The translations under genes and the position numbers were made by a program. The notes under the pieces were generated by a model. The model searched no databases, was not told the DNA's origin, and saw only the letters and a program-made list of their open reading frames with translations. From Cristatella mucedo (lineage: Eukaryota; Bryozoa; Phylactolaemata; Cristatellidae): a stretch of DNA of 64,000 nucleotides. Within the stretch, counting starts at the first letter, position 1; each line of letters opens with the position of its first letter. The DNA lies in NCBI GenBank assembly GCA_009760855.2, contig WPIO01000041.1, forward strand, positions 557,001 through 621,000, given 5' to 3'. Below, in pieces: positions 45,646-56,310 of this stretch.

Positions 45646-46842
45646 CTAAGCAGACTGCGACTCATTCCTCCGGCGGAGAAATTTTTCTCGGAAGGCTTTT
45701 TTCCAGGCCGCCGCCATCTTGGCCTTCGTTGTCACGTGCACAACAGCGCTTAGCGGGCTGTTGAGAGCCACGAGTAGGGTAAGAAGAACATTGCCAACTG
45801 GAGGAGCTGACGCATAGTTTTCATACTCCCCGCTAGTGAGGTCGGCAAGCGTGTCGGCTATCATCGGTCCCCAGCAGGCTACGAAAACAAGCGTAATGGC
45901 AAGGCAATTTACGAAGGCCCTCCTGCTCCTCCCAATGGGCCGCCGACTGGCGCTCTCCGGTGGCCTCGACGCACGTCGATCGGAGACGCTGCAACAGTCA
46001 GCCGTCGGCAGCGCATTCTGCGTTGCGGGCAAAGCACCGGAGACGTCCGATTGCGCCGGGCTGATCAGTGACTTCCGCCTATAGTGTTTGCAGATGACGA
46101 CCGCCATGTGAAGGTAGCAGTATACAGGGATGACAAGCATCACCAGAAAGACAGACAGCACGAAAACAATGTAGTCTCTTTCAACGCGAAGCTCCAGAGG
46201 CATCCGAAATGAGCACATTCTGGTTTTGACGTTGTAGCCAAAGATGCCGCATCCGAACGCTGGCGGCACGAGAATCATTGCCGGCACGAGCCACGTGATC
46301 GCCACAGCAAAAGCCGAAGTCCACCTGCCGTTCAGGGCTTTTCGGCAGCCCGAGGTCGCTGTGCTAAACATAAGTACGAACCGATCCAGCGAGACGGCGG
46401 TAATAGTAAATATGGAGGCAGAGAATGTCAAAGCCACCAGTACGCCAAAGACCTTGCAAGTCACGAATGCTTCGACCGTACTGTCAATGACTGGTCCCAG
46501 AAGGTGCCACAAGCCGGTGTGCATGACGACAATGGATTTCAGAATATCGATGGCAACGAGATTAATTGTGAGCGCTCGTATCGTTCTATGGCTTCTTCGC
46601 GCTCGGATTAGGGAAGCGGCCAAGGCGCAATTGGCACATACACCAGCCAATGCTACTGCGGAAAATATTGTACCGACCGCATAGCGTTTTGCTCCCGTGT
46701 CCAAAGGGTCAACGCCTTCTGAAATGCTCGGTTCGGACACGTTTCTGTCGCACAGCATGGCTCCGTTTGAAGTTCTAGTATTCGAATCAATCGGGCTCCA
46801 GCCGAAGACGCTGTATCTTGCAGCTGATAGGGTCAACAACAT
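45646..46842 (-). CDS. Intronless rhodopsin-class (class A) GPCR, receptor 2
   Basis: A single 398-codon frame encoding a seven-transmembrane receptor, paralogous to receptor 1. The N-terminus is about 55 residues with the N-glycosylation site RNVSE. TM1 has GVCANCALAASLI (N1.50), TM2 LTINLVAIDILKS (D2.50), and TM3 opens with TCK and ends TAVSLDRFVLMF, an acceptable DRF variant of DRY. TM4 has TWLVPAMILVPP; ECL2 has FGYNVKTRMCSF with the disulphide cysteine; TM5 has VIPVYCYLHM; TM6 has FVACWGPM. TM7 reads ALNSPLSAVVHVTTKAKM, so NPxxY is absent exactly as in receptor 1. The third loop is about 65 residues and Ser/Arg-rich; the C-tail is short and basic (FREKFLRRRNESQSA). Another ATG lies 28 residues in (AMLCDRNVS); I kept the longest frame. 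No signal peptide is evident. The ligand is unknown. Confidence 0.9.
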   Translation of the reverse strand: MLLTLSAARYSVFGWSPIDSNTRTSNGAMLCDRNVSEPSISEGVDPLDTGAKRYAVGTIFSAVALAGVCANCALAASLIRARRSHRTIRALTINLVAIDILKSIVVMHTGLWHLLGPVIDSTVEAFVTCKVFGVLVALTFSASIFTITAVSLDRFVLMFSTATSGCRKALNGRWTSAFAVAITWLVPAMILVPPAFGCGIFGYNVKTRMCSFRMPLELRVERDYIVFVLSVFLVMLVIPVYCYLHMAVVICKHYRRKSLISPAQSDVSGALPATQNALPTADCCSVSDRRASRPPESASRRPIGRSRRAFVNCLAITLVFVACWGPMIADTLADLTSGEYENYASAPPVGNVLLTLLVALNSPLSAVVHVTTKAKMAAAWKKAFREKFLRRRNESQSA

Positions 46843-47844
46843 GAGTGGCGATCGCTGGATCCAGACTTGGCCAATCCTCCCCCGCCCCCGGTTATGTCGC
46901 TCCCAACCCCGGGTGTAGGCACATCAATATTCCAGCCTGGAAGCCATGCCATGTCTTTTCAAGGAAAATGAGACAAGAGCTCCAGCAACGCACTTCTCGT
47001 AGGCTTGTTAGAACGGTGATTCCCTGTGGGGAGAAGGATAAATTGGTTACGGGTGTATAATTTTCTGGCATACGAAACCAAGCTCTCTGAATTAATTAGC
47101 AATTACGGAGTCATTGTACAACTAAAGCTTATTTGCGCAAGGGAATTAGCACGACTCCTTCACCTGCAGCGGCCACGTTATATCAACAAGAATGAACCTT
47201 TGAAGCAAGTAAAAGGTGCAGCTAAGCTTATTCATCAGCCTCGTTCGCAGCGATGCATCGCAAGCGAGTTAGCAGCGATGCAGTGGGGTAGACAGAATCG
47301 CTTCCTGAATGACTCGAATGCTTGAAATGGGTCTTGAAGTGAGTGCACCTAACCTATAGGCAAAGACCAAGAGACTTTGGCCAGTTCTGATCGTAAAAAG
47401 TTTTCAAATGTTAAGCAGATTTACTTTTCAAAAGTGCTGAGGTTTTAGGGTGAACAACAATCATTGAGCAGATTCCCGATCTCGGTTGAGACCTTTCACG
47501 GTGAAGCAGTGAAATTTGCCTTTGGTCTCGACTAGAATGTGGTGCGTTTTAGCATAGCCGTTACAAATTTTCTTGTGATTCACTTATCATTTGATTGCTT
47601 AGAGTTCATCTGCTACGAATATCGGCGCTCTCGTTTAAGTGAAAGCCACATAGTCTTTTAGCCACCATTTTGTTGAGGCTAATGAAACGACCAAACTTTG
47701 ATTTTTTAACTTAAGCTCCTCCAACGAACCAAATTTCCTCCTGGTACTTTATTATGCTGCTAAGGAATAAGCTAAGACGGATAAAAATAACATACTCAGT
47801 GTCAGAGCGCACAAAGGGCGCACAAAGAAGCAGCAAAAGGTTAT
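46843..47844. other. 5' flank of receptor gene 2, otherwise unassigned
   Basis: No TATA box or exon that I can support. Short frames on the plus strand (46845-47325) have no motifs. Confidence 0.3.
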
Positions 47845-47993
47845 TTGACCTGTGTGAGATGTTCCCTCATCACTACCCACGTCGTAGGCTCAAGCCCTGC
47901 AGTGATCAATCCTATATTGCGCACTCCTAGCGGCGGTGATTTCCAGGAAGTCTCATGAGGCGTTATGCAATTGAGGCTGTTGAATCAGCTAAC
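47845..47993 (+). mobile_element. SINE2 copy d, degenerate
   Basis: The B-box relic cgtaggctcaagccctgc, the body gcactcctagcggcggtga, and the tail ttgaggctgttgaatcagctaa match copy a in order. Confidence 0.6.
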
Positions 47994-48009
47994 CTTTTTT
48001 AAACTCACG

Positions 48010-48473
48010 TGGACCCAGAAAATGCTATGAGGAATATGTGCATGTTTAGGGTCCGTTTAAATGTAACACAGTCTTGGCATGGCGTGACGTCGCTGAGGAG
48101 TGACTTCCGGACATTGGGAGCCTACGAACTACGGGCTCGGTCTCAGAATGATTTGAGATCGGTTCAAGGCACTGCTAAATGATATGAGTCAGAGTAGAGG
48201 GTGACTGGTTCGAAGCACAATTAATTTTCCTAAGTCAGAAGAGCTGGCACACCTCGTCTGAATGTAAGTAGTTCGGATGGGTCGGCTAGGGTCGGCTAGA
48301 GAGAGGATAATGAAGAGAACTTAAAAGTGAGCAACAAAACCTCAAAGGCCAAATGCTGCTTAATAGAAAGTCAGTGCGGGTCTGCACGAGGTGCTGCAGT
48401 TCGGCAACTGGGAGGCTCACAACAGACAAGCCTAGCTGCTGAGTTTTGCACCGACTTTAAGCACATGATTGCA
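48010..48473 (-). mobile_element. LINE-A copy A14, 3' part
   Basis: Antisense C-terminal region with gggagcctacgaacta, gtgagcaacaaaacctcaa and gggaggctcacaacagacaagcctagctgctgagttttgcacc. Interrupted after aagcacatg by LINE-B copy B11. Confidence 0.75.
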
Positions 48474-48605
48474 TAGTCTGTTGGCTACCGAAAGCGTACC
48501 GAAAGCCGCTTAGGCTGTGAGTGCGCTATACAAAACTCTCCTACGTAACATCCACGTGGTCTTTATGACTTTGTGGAGTTACAGACAGAGATACATACAT
48601 ACATA
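48474..48605 (+). mobile_element. LINE-B copy B11, inserted inside LINE-A copy A14
   Basis: A short 3' end: tagtctgttggctaccgaaagcgtacc, then the tail taacatccacgtggtctttatgactttgtggagtta and cagacagagatacatacataca. It is flanked on both sides by contiguous LINE-A sequence. Confidence 0.85.
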
Positions 48606-48980
48606 GGCCAGTAGACCTGCTAGCAGGGAGCTACACAAGTTAAGATAGTACGTCACAAAAGCCAAGACCAACTTACATGTTGTGTGCCTGTCATATCAGG
48701 CCCAAATTTTCTCAACGTTACTTAACTGAGAGTAAGCAGGCTTGACTGTGGAGCTCATGTGAATGCCCACTGAACGGTCGGTCAGTACGACACTGTCGAT
48801 GAATCAGACAACCATAAACCAAGGTTTTTACTAACGCTAAAAGGAATATGCTTGCGGCACGTATTCTGAGGCACAGATGGTCCCGTTTCTGAGTAGCAAT
48901 AGGTTTACCCGTAACTAACAAGCTGTCTTTACAGCAGTTGAATTTTAGAATTCTGCTGCCATTCATGTGTGAATGCCAGC
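48606..48980 (-). mobile_element. LINE-A copy A14, 5' part
   Basis: Resumes with ggccagtagacctgctagcagg, then a cccaaattttctcaacgtta block and a tctgagtagcaataggtttacccgtaactaacaagctgtc block (the LLVTGKPIATQK segment). Ends near the WMAANF equivalent at about 48965. Confidence 0.7.
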
Positions 48981-49097
48981 AATAAAAATTATGCAAGAAA
49001 GTTGAGAGAGTTCTGCAAGGCATGGAGGGATCAGTTTAGGTGGTACAGCTGTTTTGTCTGCCAAGAAATTAAACGCGCGATTCTACCTGGCGATGCC

Positions 49098-49275
<178 letters not shown>

Positions 49276-49669
49276 CTGAGTGAGTTTATAAATTATGTGA
49301 AAAAGGAGGCACCAAGCACAAGCAGCCTTGGGATGCGTCGCCACACTTTGGAGGCTCCTCAGATGACTGGTGCTATAGAGGCGTTTTTTTATTGCTATCT
49401 AACGAACGAACTTGCATTTATCCAGACCTGCAAGTTCAGAATTCAAGAAAATCTCCTACTCACATTCAAACCGGGCCTCAGAAAATCAGTGATCATCCTG
49501 AATGAGAACTAAAAAATCTATGCTAGGTACAATATCGACGGCATAAATGCTCGAGAGATAAATGATCATTGCAATCCTGCTCTGATGATCATAAATGATC
49601 AATTGCACAGATCACTGCTTTGATGAAAGTAAGCAAATTCTATTGCGAAGCTGAGTTAGTCATCCATTG
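49276..49669. other. Unassigned spacer
   Basis: No gene recognised. A gatcat/aatgatca word recurs at 49560-49605. 49662-49669 is the left target duplication of the hAT element. Confidence 0.35.
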
Positions 49670-50063
49670 CAGGGGCCGGCGCAAACTTTTCGGACTACTT
49701 TTCGGTCGATTCAGGAGGCCAAGAAGGCTCACCAGGCCAGAAGAGACCACGCCCACTCCACCAGGCCAACGGAGTGGGCGTGGCGAGATAAACAAACAAG
49801 CAGTCGCAAAAGCGGCACAGACGTGCACGACAGTTACAGAGGCAGACGCTTATCATCTCTCCCCGGTCAGGCGCTTCTGTTTCAAGTTCTAGAAATAAAC
49901 GCGGGCCACAACTCGAGCTGCAACGGCAGTAATGAACGGGAACGAAACCTCTACAGCTCAATTAGGCCGAATCCATCCCCATAAATAACTAGGGGGCCGC
50001 TAGGCCGGACGGAGCGCTAGCAAGGCCCGAACTGGCCTAAAGGCCGGAGTTTGCCAACCTCTG
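49670..50063. mobile_element. Non-autonomous hAT-type DNA transposon (MITE), about 394 bp
   Basis: The left end is CAGGGGCCGGCGCAAACTTT. The right end, read from outside in, is CAGAGGTTGGCAAACTCCGG. Both match the Charlie-type hAT end consensus CAGGGGTCGGCAAACT. Eight-bp flanks atccattg (49662-49669) and atctagtg (50064-50071) agree at 6 of 8 positions, as expected for an aged hAT target duplication. The interior has no transposase and is rich in ggcc words. It includes a perfect 13-bp inverted repeat (49749-49761 with 49773-49785). Confidence 0.75.
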
Positions 50064-50071
50064 ATCTAGTG

Positions 50072-50714
50072 TAAGATCGCTTTTCAACAGGACATCCGGA
50101 TCGCGTACAGAGGCTGGAGAAAAAATGCTGGCCGAAATCCATTTTCAGGCTATTCAATACGTGATTAAGACTAGTTTTACGTAGTAAGCTGGGTTGATCT
50201 ACGCTTCATTACGAAATTTAAGCTGCCTTCCAAGTGCAATACAAGTACCTCTAGGTCCTTCCTTCTACATGAATTGTAACTCTGTGCTCACAAACGCTGA
50301 CGCGTATGCATTACCACTAATGATAAGACATGACTATATTTTAGAATATGTACATGAGGTCGGAAAAGATTTGGCTCGTATTAATATTTTCATAAAAGCA
50401 TTAATACTACAGCTATTGCATGCAGTACACAGCTGCGATTCAATGTGATAATTGAGCGTCTCCGAATTAATATTTTTCTTATGCTTCCATCTTGGTTGAG
50501 GCCTACAAATTTTTTCAATCGATATTCTTGTAATGGGCTCCATGCACAATTAATTTTGATTTCTGCGAGCATGGTGTTATTAAATCTAAGCTCAAGTTTC
50601 ATGAGTAATTAATTTTTTTCAGCCACAAAGAAGAACTTGGACAGGCCACAATATGTATGCATAATTTTATGTATTAGTCAGTTATTCCGTCTGTTAAGAG
50701 ACTTCATAAGCTCG
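50072..50714. other. Unassigned spacer
   Basis: No feature recognised. Confidence 0.3.
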
Positions 50715-50855
50715 AGCAGCCGACTCACGTTGTACCCATTGCGATATTGTGATCGATTTTGACATAAGAGATTGTACGCTCGAGCGCTGTGGCATGCCTG
50801 AAGTAACTGGATAGAGGAGAGTTCTCTTAAGGTTGTATACTAAATAGTTATGTAT
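50715..50855 (+). mobile_element. SINE1 copy f, degenerate
   Basis: gctcgagcgctgtggcatgcctgaag followed by ggatagaggagagttctctt matches the B-box-to-tail part of copy a. The A-box half is unrecognisable. Confidence 0.5.
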
Positions 50856-51261
50856 GTATTTATGCATACACCGATTATAATCATGATGCTACATTTTTTA
50901 TAGCACACCCACGGTGAACTTTATCTGAACGTTATCCTGAACCTTACACGTGACTTTACACGTGAACCTTGGTGACCTTTGTCTCTTTCTTGTCACTTTA
51001 CTAAATCTGCAAAGGAGGCGTGATCTGATGGTTACTAGTTGCACGCTCAGTGTCAATATGCAAATGCAGTCTTCCCTCGTTACTTCGTCCTTCGACTTTG
51101 GTGGCTTTAGTCTATCGCGGTTTTTAAAATACGTGTATATTCATAAAATAGTTGATCGAAATAGTGAGAATGATACAGCAAGCGCTCGTTTGCCTTTGTC
51201 AATTATACAATCTGGTATATTACAACTAAAATTAAAATTAAAATTAAATTAAATTAAAATT
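50856..51261. other. Unassigned spacer
   Basis: Ends in an aaatta low-complexity run (51225-51260). It may belong to the Tigger element downstream. Confidence 0.3.
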
Positions 51262-51755
51262 ACAGATGGATCGCGGAAGAAGACGACGACGCACCGGATG
51301 AAGATGCTGCACGCACCTGAAGACTCTCCTACTGATGTTGGGCCTTCAGAGGACCAGTAACCTTGCTCTTCTTTGCTGTGCTGTACATCTCTTCGTCTTG
51401 ATCACTTCACTACATAAAGCACTATTTTCATAGCTTGGTATTTGTGCTTAAGAATTGCGTGTATGCAATACAATGTACAATAGTAGCAACACGATGTCTG
51501 TAACGTCTAATATGTCTTATTTTCTCTTATTTTGTCTAATATATTTGGTAATACGAGTGTAATGGTGACTAAATGGGTGTTATTTAATGTCCGGAGGGCT
51601 CTAATAAAGTTAAAAACTATTTAGAGGGTCATAAACAAGTCTTCTATGCTTTATCTACGAACATATTTGACTTACAAATAAAGAATCCTACTTCGCGGAA
51701 ATTCATCTATCGTGGTCTGGAACGGATTAACCGTGATAAACGAGGATAGACTGTA
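51262..51755 (+). mobile_element. Tigger/pogo-type Tc1-mariner transposon, 3' remnant
   Basis: The right end (51690-51755), cttcgcggaaattcatc and tatcgtggtctggaacgg and attaaccgtgataaacgagg followed by ...actgTA, is the terminal region of a Tigger-type element next to a TA target. Upstream, gactaaatgggtgttatttaa and ggagggctctaataaagtt also fit the Tigger 3' non-coding region. A short frame WIAEEDDDAPDEDAART then stop (51267-51320) fits the acidic C-terminus of a pogo-like transposase. The DDE core and left end are absent; the remnant is truncated at about 51262. Confidence 0.75.
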
Positions 51756-52121
51756 TTTTTAGCGGTTTCATCACGCATAAGTACACAAATGAGAAGTCAC
51801 AAGGACCCAGACCGAAATCGTGACGTCAGTCGAGAAATAGAGCAAATATAATTACTGTGGCTGATGGAACATCACGATAAATAACATTAAAAAATTGCAT
51901 ATTTAGCTATGAAATGCACTCTCATAGTTGAAATTGAACGTTAAACAGTACAGTGCCTCAGAAAATTGTGGTGGACATCCATTAAATCACTGTTTTAATG
52001 ACACGTGCAAATACTACGGATTTGAGGTCTCCGTAAGTCAAATAAAAACAGCGCCTTACCGGGACATTCAATTTTAGATGTGGTCTGCCAGTCACGGGCA
52101 GCTATACTTATATATATATAT
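51756..52121. other. Unassigned spacer
   Basis: No feature recognised. Confidence 0.3.
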
Positions 52122-52475
52122 TTATGATAATAATAATACATTTCTTTCACCACCCTCAGCCAACGGAATCTCTTTCCAGTCACTTTAAGTTACCTGCAAT
52201 AAAGCGATCGATTGCTTAGTTATAGCATGCTAAATGACAGCGTGGGTTACATGGTTTGAGGTGATATGCACAGGGTCAGCATGCAAATATGGTTAGTGGC
52301 AGCATGCACAGTGTCAGCACGCATATGCACGTACAGGACGAATCACAGTGACCCACTAATAGATGCTGCGATACATTGGTGGGTTTTTAATTTCTTTTTA
52401 AATGTGGTCAAGTCAGGGGATGCCGTGACGGAAGTTCAGAGTCAGTTCCAGGCTTTGGAAGCATGCATACAGGTA
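52122..52475 (-). mobile_element. LINE-A 3' fragment A15
   Basis: Antisense 3' UTR: a degraded stem-loop at 52140-52190, then gcacagggtcagcatgcaaatatggttagtggcagcatgc. The start of the coding end is tttttaaatgtggtcaagtcagggga and ccaggctttggaagca. Confidence 0.8.
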
Positions 52476-52582
52476 ATTAGTTAGATTCCGAAAAGTGAAT
52501 TCAGCCACGACGTGTCGAATTGTATTATCAAGTTTACAGCGTGATTTGTAACACTGCCTGGTTGCGTAGTGTCTAAACTTTG

Positions 52583-53335
52583 GCAGTTATTGCAACGGTG
52601 GCTTTGTACCGGGAAGCAGCACCCAGAAAAGTGAGATGAGCTACAGTTCCAGCTTCTGTTCGCTTCTTCTTCATCGTCAGGAAGCACAACTTCCCTACCC
52701 GGTCTAGGCGGCTGCAAGTCTCTAAGATGCAGGGCTCGGGATAGTCGGCCGATACGAATCGCTGACGAATCTCAGAGACATCTGAAGCTGAGTCAGTCTA
52801 AGTCTCAGTCGCGATTTTACCGTCTCAGTCTGACGCGCCTTCTGTTCTGCCACAGCTAACTTGAGGTCGGGGATTAATTGCAGGGCTTCTGAAAGTTTGA
52901 GGTCGGACAAGCCCACAACCGGGCGATCTCGGGTCAATTCATCTTTCATCGCACCATATTCGCGGTGCAAAGCTAAATCGTTTAATTCGCGTACGAATGC
53001 TTCGGTTGACTCACCCGGATGTTAACTGATGTGGTTAAACATAACCCGAGCGTGGATGGTATTCCTTCGCGGTAGTAAGTAGCCATCAAATTTGCCCAAC
53101 ATGAGTTCCAACGTCGATGCTTGGTCGACCTCATAGCTAAAGGTGTCGAATATTGCTTCGGCTTTCGCTCCCATGGCGTACACAAGTGTACTTACTTGTA
53201 CGTACTTGCCTTCCACTGTCATTTTGGTATCGGTCAGGTAATGGCAAAAACGGCTTCGCCGAGCCGTCCTTAGCATGGCTTGTCAAACGTAAACTCCGCT
53301 GTAAAGTGACAGTCAGCCATCTCTTGAGCCATGTT
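52583..53335 (-). pseudogene. Ty3/gypsy-type retrotransposon gag, decayed
   Basis: The minus strand reads, in order: MAQEMADCHFT and TFDKP (start near 53333); after a frameshift SRFCHYLTDTKM; VQVSTLVYAMGAKAEAIFDTF; KFDGYLLPRRNTIHARVMFN; after an in-frame stop HPGESTEAFVRELNDLALH; YGAMKDELTRDRPVVGLSD; KLSEALQLIPDLKLAVAEQK. A zinc-knuckle relic follows at 52583-52645 (CSSSHF, CC-P, RCNNC). This is the retrotransposon gag capsid pattern (VNTL-x-Y-x-MG, F-x-PRRN, GES, LKDE, RDR-VVG, LSE-LQ) in order. At least two frameshifts and one stop make it non-functional. Protease, RT and LTRs are not visible nearby. Confidence 0.8.
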
Positions 53336-53802
53336 GATATTCAGGGCAACACTCTGGAACTTCACTGCTGCCACTATGTAATGATAAGACGCTTTGTGGA
53401 AGGACAGACCACGTTTATTGGCAGCCGTGTTATCTTTACTATTAGAAAGGGCGAGCGTGGCCTCTTCTGATTGGTAGCGTTTATGTTTGCTCCCTTACAG
53501 GTTCCGGACTTACAAGCATCAGGAACTGAAAATTTCATAACCTCTGATTACTTGTTTCGTGAAAGTGCTTGATGGCGCATGCAAGTAGACCAGCAACCAA
53601 TCAGTTATAAAAGTCGAGGAGATGTTTCACAAGTGCATGGACCAATTTAGTCATGGTATCCCTGTCTAAACAGCCAAATTTAGCAATTTTTCTTCTCTTC
53701 TTCTGCCCCACATCATAAGCTCTACAGTTCTAACGGCATTTAGCTTGACCTTCTCTGACCTTGACATTGTCTTATCTGTGAAATCGCATCGCCATAAAAA
53801 AT
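53336..53802. other. Unassigned spacer
   Basis: No LTR or other feature recognised. Confidence 0.3.
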
Positions 53803-53970
53803 GCTAGCTGATTTAACCGTCTTTTTTATAGCGACAGAAGAGCCTTCATGGCTATCACCACCGCTTGCAGTGGCAATACAGGATCGCCCACAGCAGGATT
53901 CGAACCCACGACCTCGGAGCCGACGTCGTGAAAAGCAACCGCCTTACCTAGTGAGCCATTATGGCTCACC
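53803..53970 (-). mobile_element. SINE2 copy c
   Basis: Antisense B box aggattcgaaccc (53898-53910), A box ttacctagtgagcca (53944-53958), and tail gctagctgatttaaccgtc (53803-53821). Near full length. Confidence 0.8.
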
Positions 53971-54026
53971 ATGCATTTCAATGGCATTAGCATTTTCGTA
54001 GGATGCCTTTTTTAGGATAGCGTTCT

Positions 54027-54480
54027 TCATTGACCAAAATCCGCTTTCTTGACGAAGTTATCGGTCAGTACCAACCTTTTGAATTGAGCTATCTTCGTAT
54101 AAAATATATCTGCACTGTTTAATGGATACTCAGATTTAACTGACACGAGACGCTCCTTTAACTCTGGTAGCAGCTATACGCTTTCACTGGCAAGAAAATC
54201 CCCAAGATCAAGCAATTTGGTTTCAGTGCTAAATCCCGTTCAGCAAAGAAGCAAAACCAAAGGACAAAAAGTCCGTGTTGATGCAACGTTCCAGGCTGAA
54301 TCCATGAGTCAGATACATGATGTCATGTAGGTTAATAAGCGGTATGTCCTCAGCCGAGAAGTTAGCGGAAGCTTCATAATATCGAATACGATGGGCTACT
54401 TTCTGTTCTGGTGACTTGCTCTTGTTTGGTTCGCCATGCGCGAAAACGCGAGACTGCTCGTGCATTCGTGCCAATTACTA
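54027..54480 (-). CDS. Unidentified protein-coding repeat, family U, copy U3 (longest)
   Basis: Two minus-strand frames. The upstream one (54229-54474) contains KSKSPEQKVAHRIRYYEAS and AEDIPLINLHDIMYLTHGFS. After a frame change near 54240 the downstream one contains TETKLLDLGDFLASES, one in-frame stop, LLPELKERLVSVKSEYPLNS, ADIFYTKIAQFKRLVLTDNF, and VKKADFG plus Q at the terminal stop (54027-54029). The C-terminal 45 residues align with copy U1, which stops at the same place, so a shared C-terminus is likely. No known domain is recognised. SINE2 copy c lies about 56 bp beyond the stop. Confidence 0.45.
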
Positions 54481-54699
54481 GCCGACAAATCCAATGTTTA
54501 GTGATTTTTGGATTCTCATACCGCAGCTTACCCTTCTTGATATCTTAACAATAAAAAGTGGTGACTACAATTTATCAGACTGCTCACAGTAATGACAATA
54601 ATAACTATAAAGTACTACAACATGATAAGAAAAACCTCCTCGTCTCTGCACATAGCACATACCGTAAATAAGCTTGTTTATCCGCTAGTTACAACGAGC
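54481..54699. other. Unassigned spacer
   Basis: No feature recognised. Confidence 0.3.
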
Positions 54700-55010
54700 A
54701 AATTGCCTCCATGCATAAGCACATAAAGAGAAACTCATACGGACTCAGCAAATACTGCGAGTATCGGGCAGATCTTTTAGCTTATTTTTGAATGATATTA
54801 GCTCAGAGGATGTCGTTTCATCAGTCGGGGTCTATTTCAGATCTTGAGATCATGCAAAGTAAAGAGAGATTTCCAAGATTCAAAATTGATTCGATGCATA
54901 GCCACGCGGATCTAGTAAGATGACCAGATGGTACAAAGCCTAGTTTAATTGTGGGGTAGTAGAGGTAGTTAGGCAGGGATAAAAATGATAGGACTTAAAA
55001 GTGAGTGACG
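54700..55010 (-). mobile_element. LINE-A copy A16 (old), 3' part
   Basis: A diverged antisense 3' region: catgcataagcacata, then tattttt-x-aatgatattagctcagaggatgtcg, ending ataggacttaaaagtgagtgac. There copy A17 is inserted. It continues beyond A17 at about 56155. Confidence 0.65.
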
Positions 55011-55011
55011 T

Positions 55012-56097
55012 AATAATAATAATAACAATAATAATGCACTTGATAAAGCACCCTCAGAGAACTCAATCTCTTTCTAGGCATTTTACATTTGCTGCAAAGA
55101 GAAATGCAATTGAATGGTGAGTAATACCATGCTTGATAAACAAACAAAATGAATAACATGGTTAGGGGTGACATGCACAAGGTCAGCATGAAAATGTGGT
55201 AAGTGGCAGCATGCACAATGTCAGCACGCATTAGCACATCAAGAACGAATCACAAGGACCCTTTAAATGCTGTCCTAAGTAGATGTGCTTTTAAGTTCCT
55301 TTTTAATGTGGTCAGGTCAGGGGATGTTCTGACACAGGTCAGGAGGGAGTTCCAGGCTTTGGGAGCATACGAACTAAATGCACGGTCTCCAAAGGATTTG
55401 AGGTTTGTACGGGATATTTGTAGACTGTTGGATTCCGAAAAGCGGGTGGTTGGATGCTTGGCCTAGCGGGGGGGGGGGAGTATATCTGAGAGACAGGCTG
55501 GAGCCAAAGAATAAAGTGACCTAAAAGTGAGGGACAAAAACTTGTAGTCAATCAGTTCCTTGACTGGCAGCCAGTGCAGGTCGGCGAGAGGCGGTGTGAT
55601 GTGGCAACTGCGACGCTCACGACAGACAAGCATGGCTGTAGAGTTTTGCACCAGCTGCAATCGCCTGATCGCACATGCTGGAAGGCCAGTAAGCAGTGAA
55701 TTGCTGAAGTCGAGACTGGATGTCACGAATGCATGGACCAACTTGGACGTGGTATCCTTATCTGAAAAAGCCCAAATTTTTGCAATGTTATGAAGCTGAA
55801 AATTGGCAGATTTGACTGTGGAGCTGATATGGTCGTCTAACGAGAGGTCGCTTTGGAATATCAGACCTAGATTTCGAGCTGATTCCACAGAAGATATGCT
55901 GTCAGAGCCAATTTTGAGCGTCAGCCTATCTAATTTGTGAATCATACTGGGTTTGCCCATAACTGGTAAGTAAGTTTTATCATCGTTTAGTTTTAGAAAA
56001 TTTGCTGCCATCTATGTGTGAATGTTATCAATACATGCAGCAAGTGAGTTAAGAGAATTCGAGGTGCTCGAAGGCTGGGAGGGATCAAAGCAAAGGT
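55012..56097 (-). mobile_element. LINE-A copy A17 (young), inserted in A16
   Basis: Antisense copy from (AAT)n, stem-loop (55040-55085) and 3' UTR into the RT C-terminal region. One frame of 182 codons (55463-56011) contains MAANFLKLNDDKTYLPVMGK, SARNLGLIFQSDLSLDDHIS and RERRSCHITPPLADLHWLPV. A run of 10 G at 55471-55480 breaks the frame. 5'-truncated near 56097. Confidence 0.85.
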
Positions 56098-56154
56098 TCA
56101 GCGTAGCATCAAATTTGATTTTTTGCTTGATGAGAGCCAACATATCGTTAAAAC

Positions 56155-56310
56155 ACCGCGTAGTTGGCAATTGTGATGCTCACGACAAGAAACCGTGTGC
56201 AATATTTTTCACCAACTGAAGTGCCCGATTTTACGGGCTCGAAGATGTAAGAGTTGTGAGTTACCAAATTCGAGACGTAATATCTCAGGTGTATGGATTG
56301 ACTAGCCGCC
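56155..56310 (-). mobile_element. LINE-A copy A16 (old), 5' part
   Basis: gttggcaattgtgatgctcacgacaagaaacc, tttttcaccaactgaagtgcccgat and atctcaggtgtatggattgac align to the LINE-A segment directly following the point where A16 was broken at 55010. A similar divergence level supports one element split by A17. Confidence 0.6.

Noticed and set aside
45836-46684. Plus-strand ORFs opposite receptor gene 2
   Set aside because: Shadow frames of the receptor coding strand with no motifs of their own.
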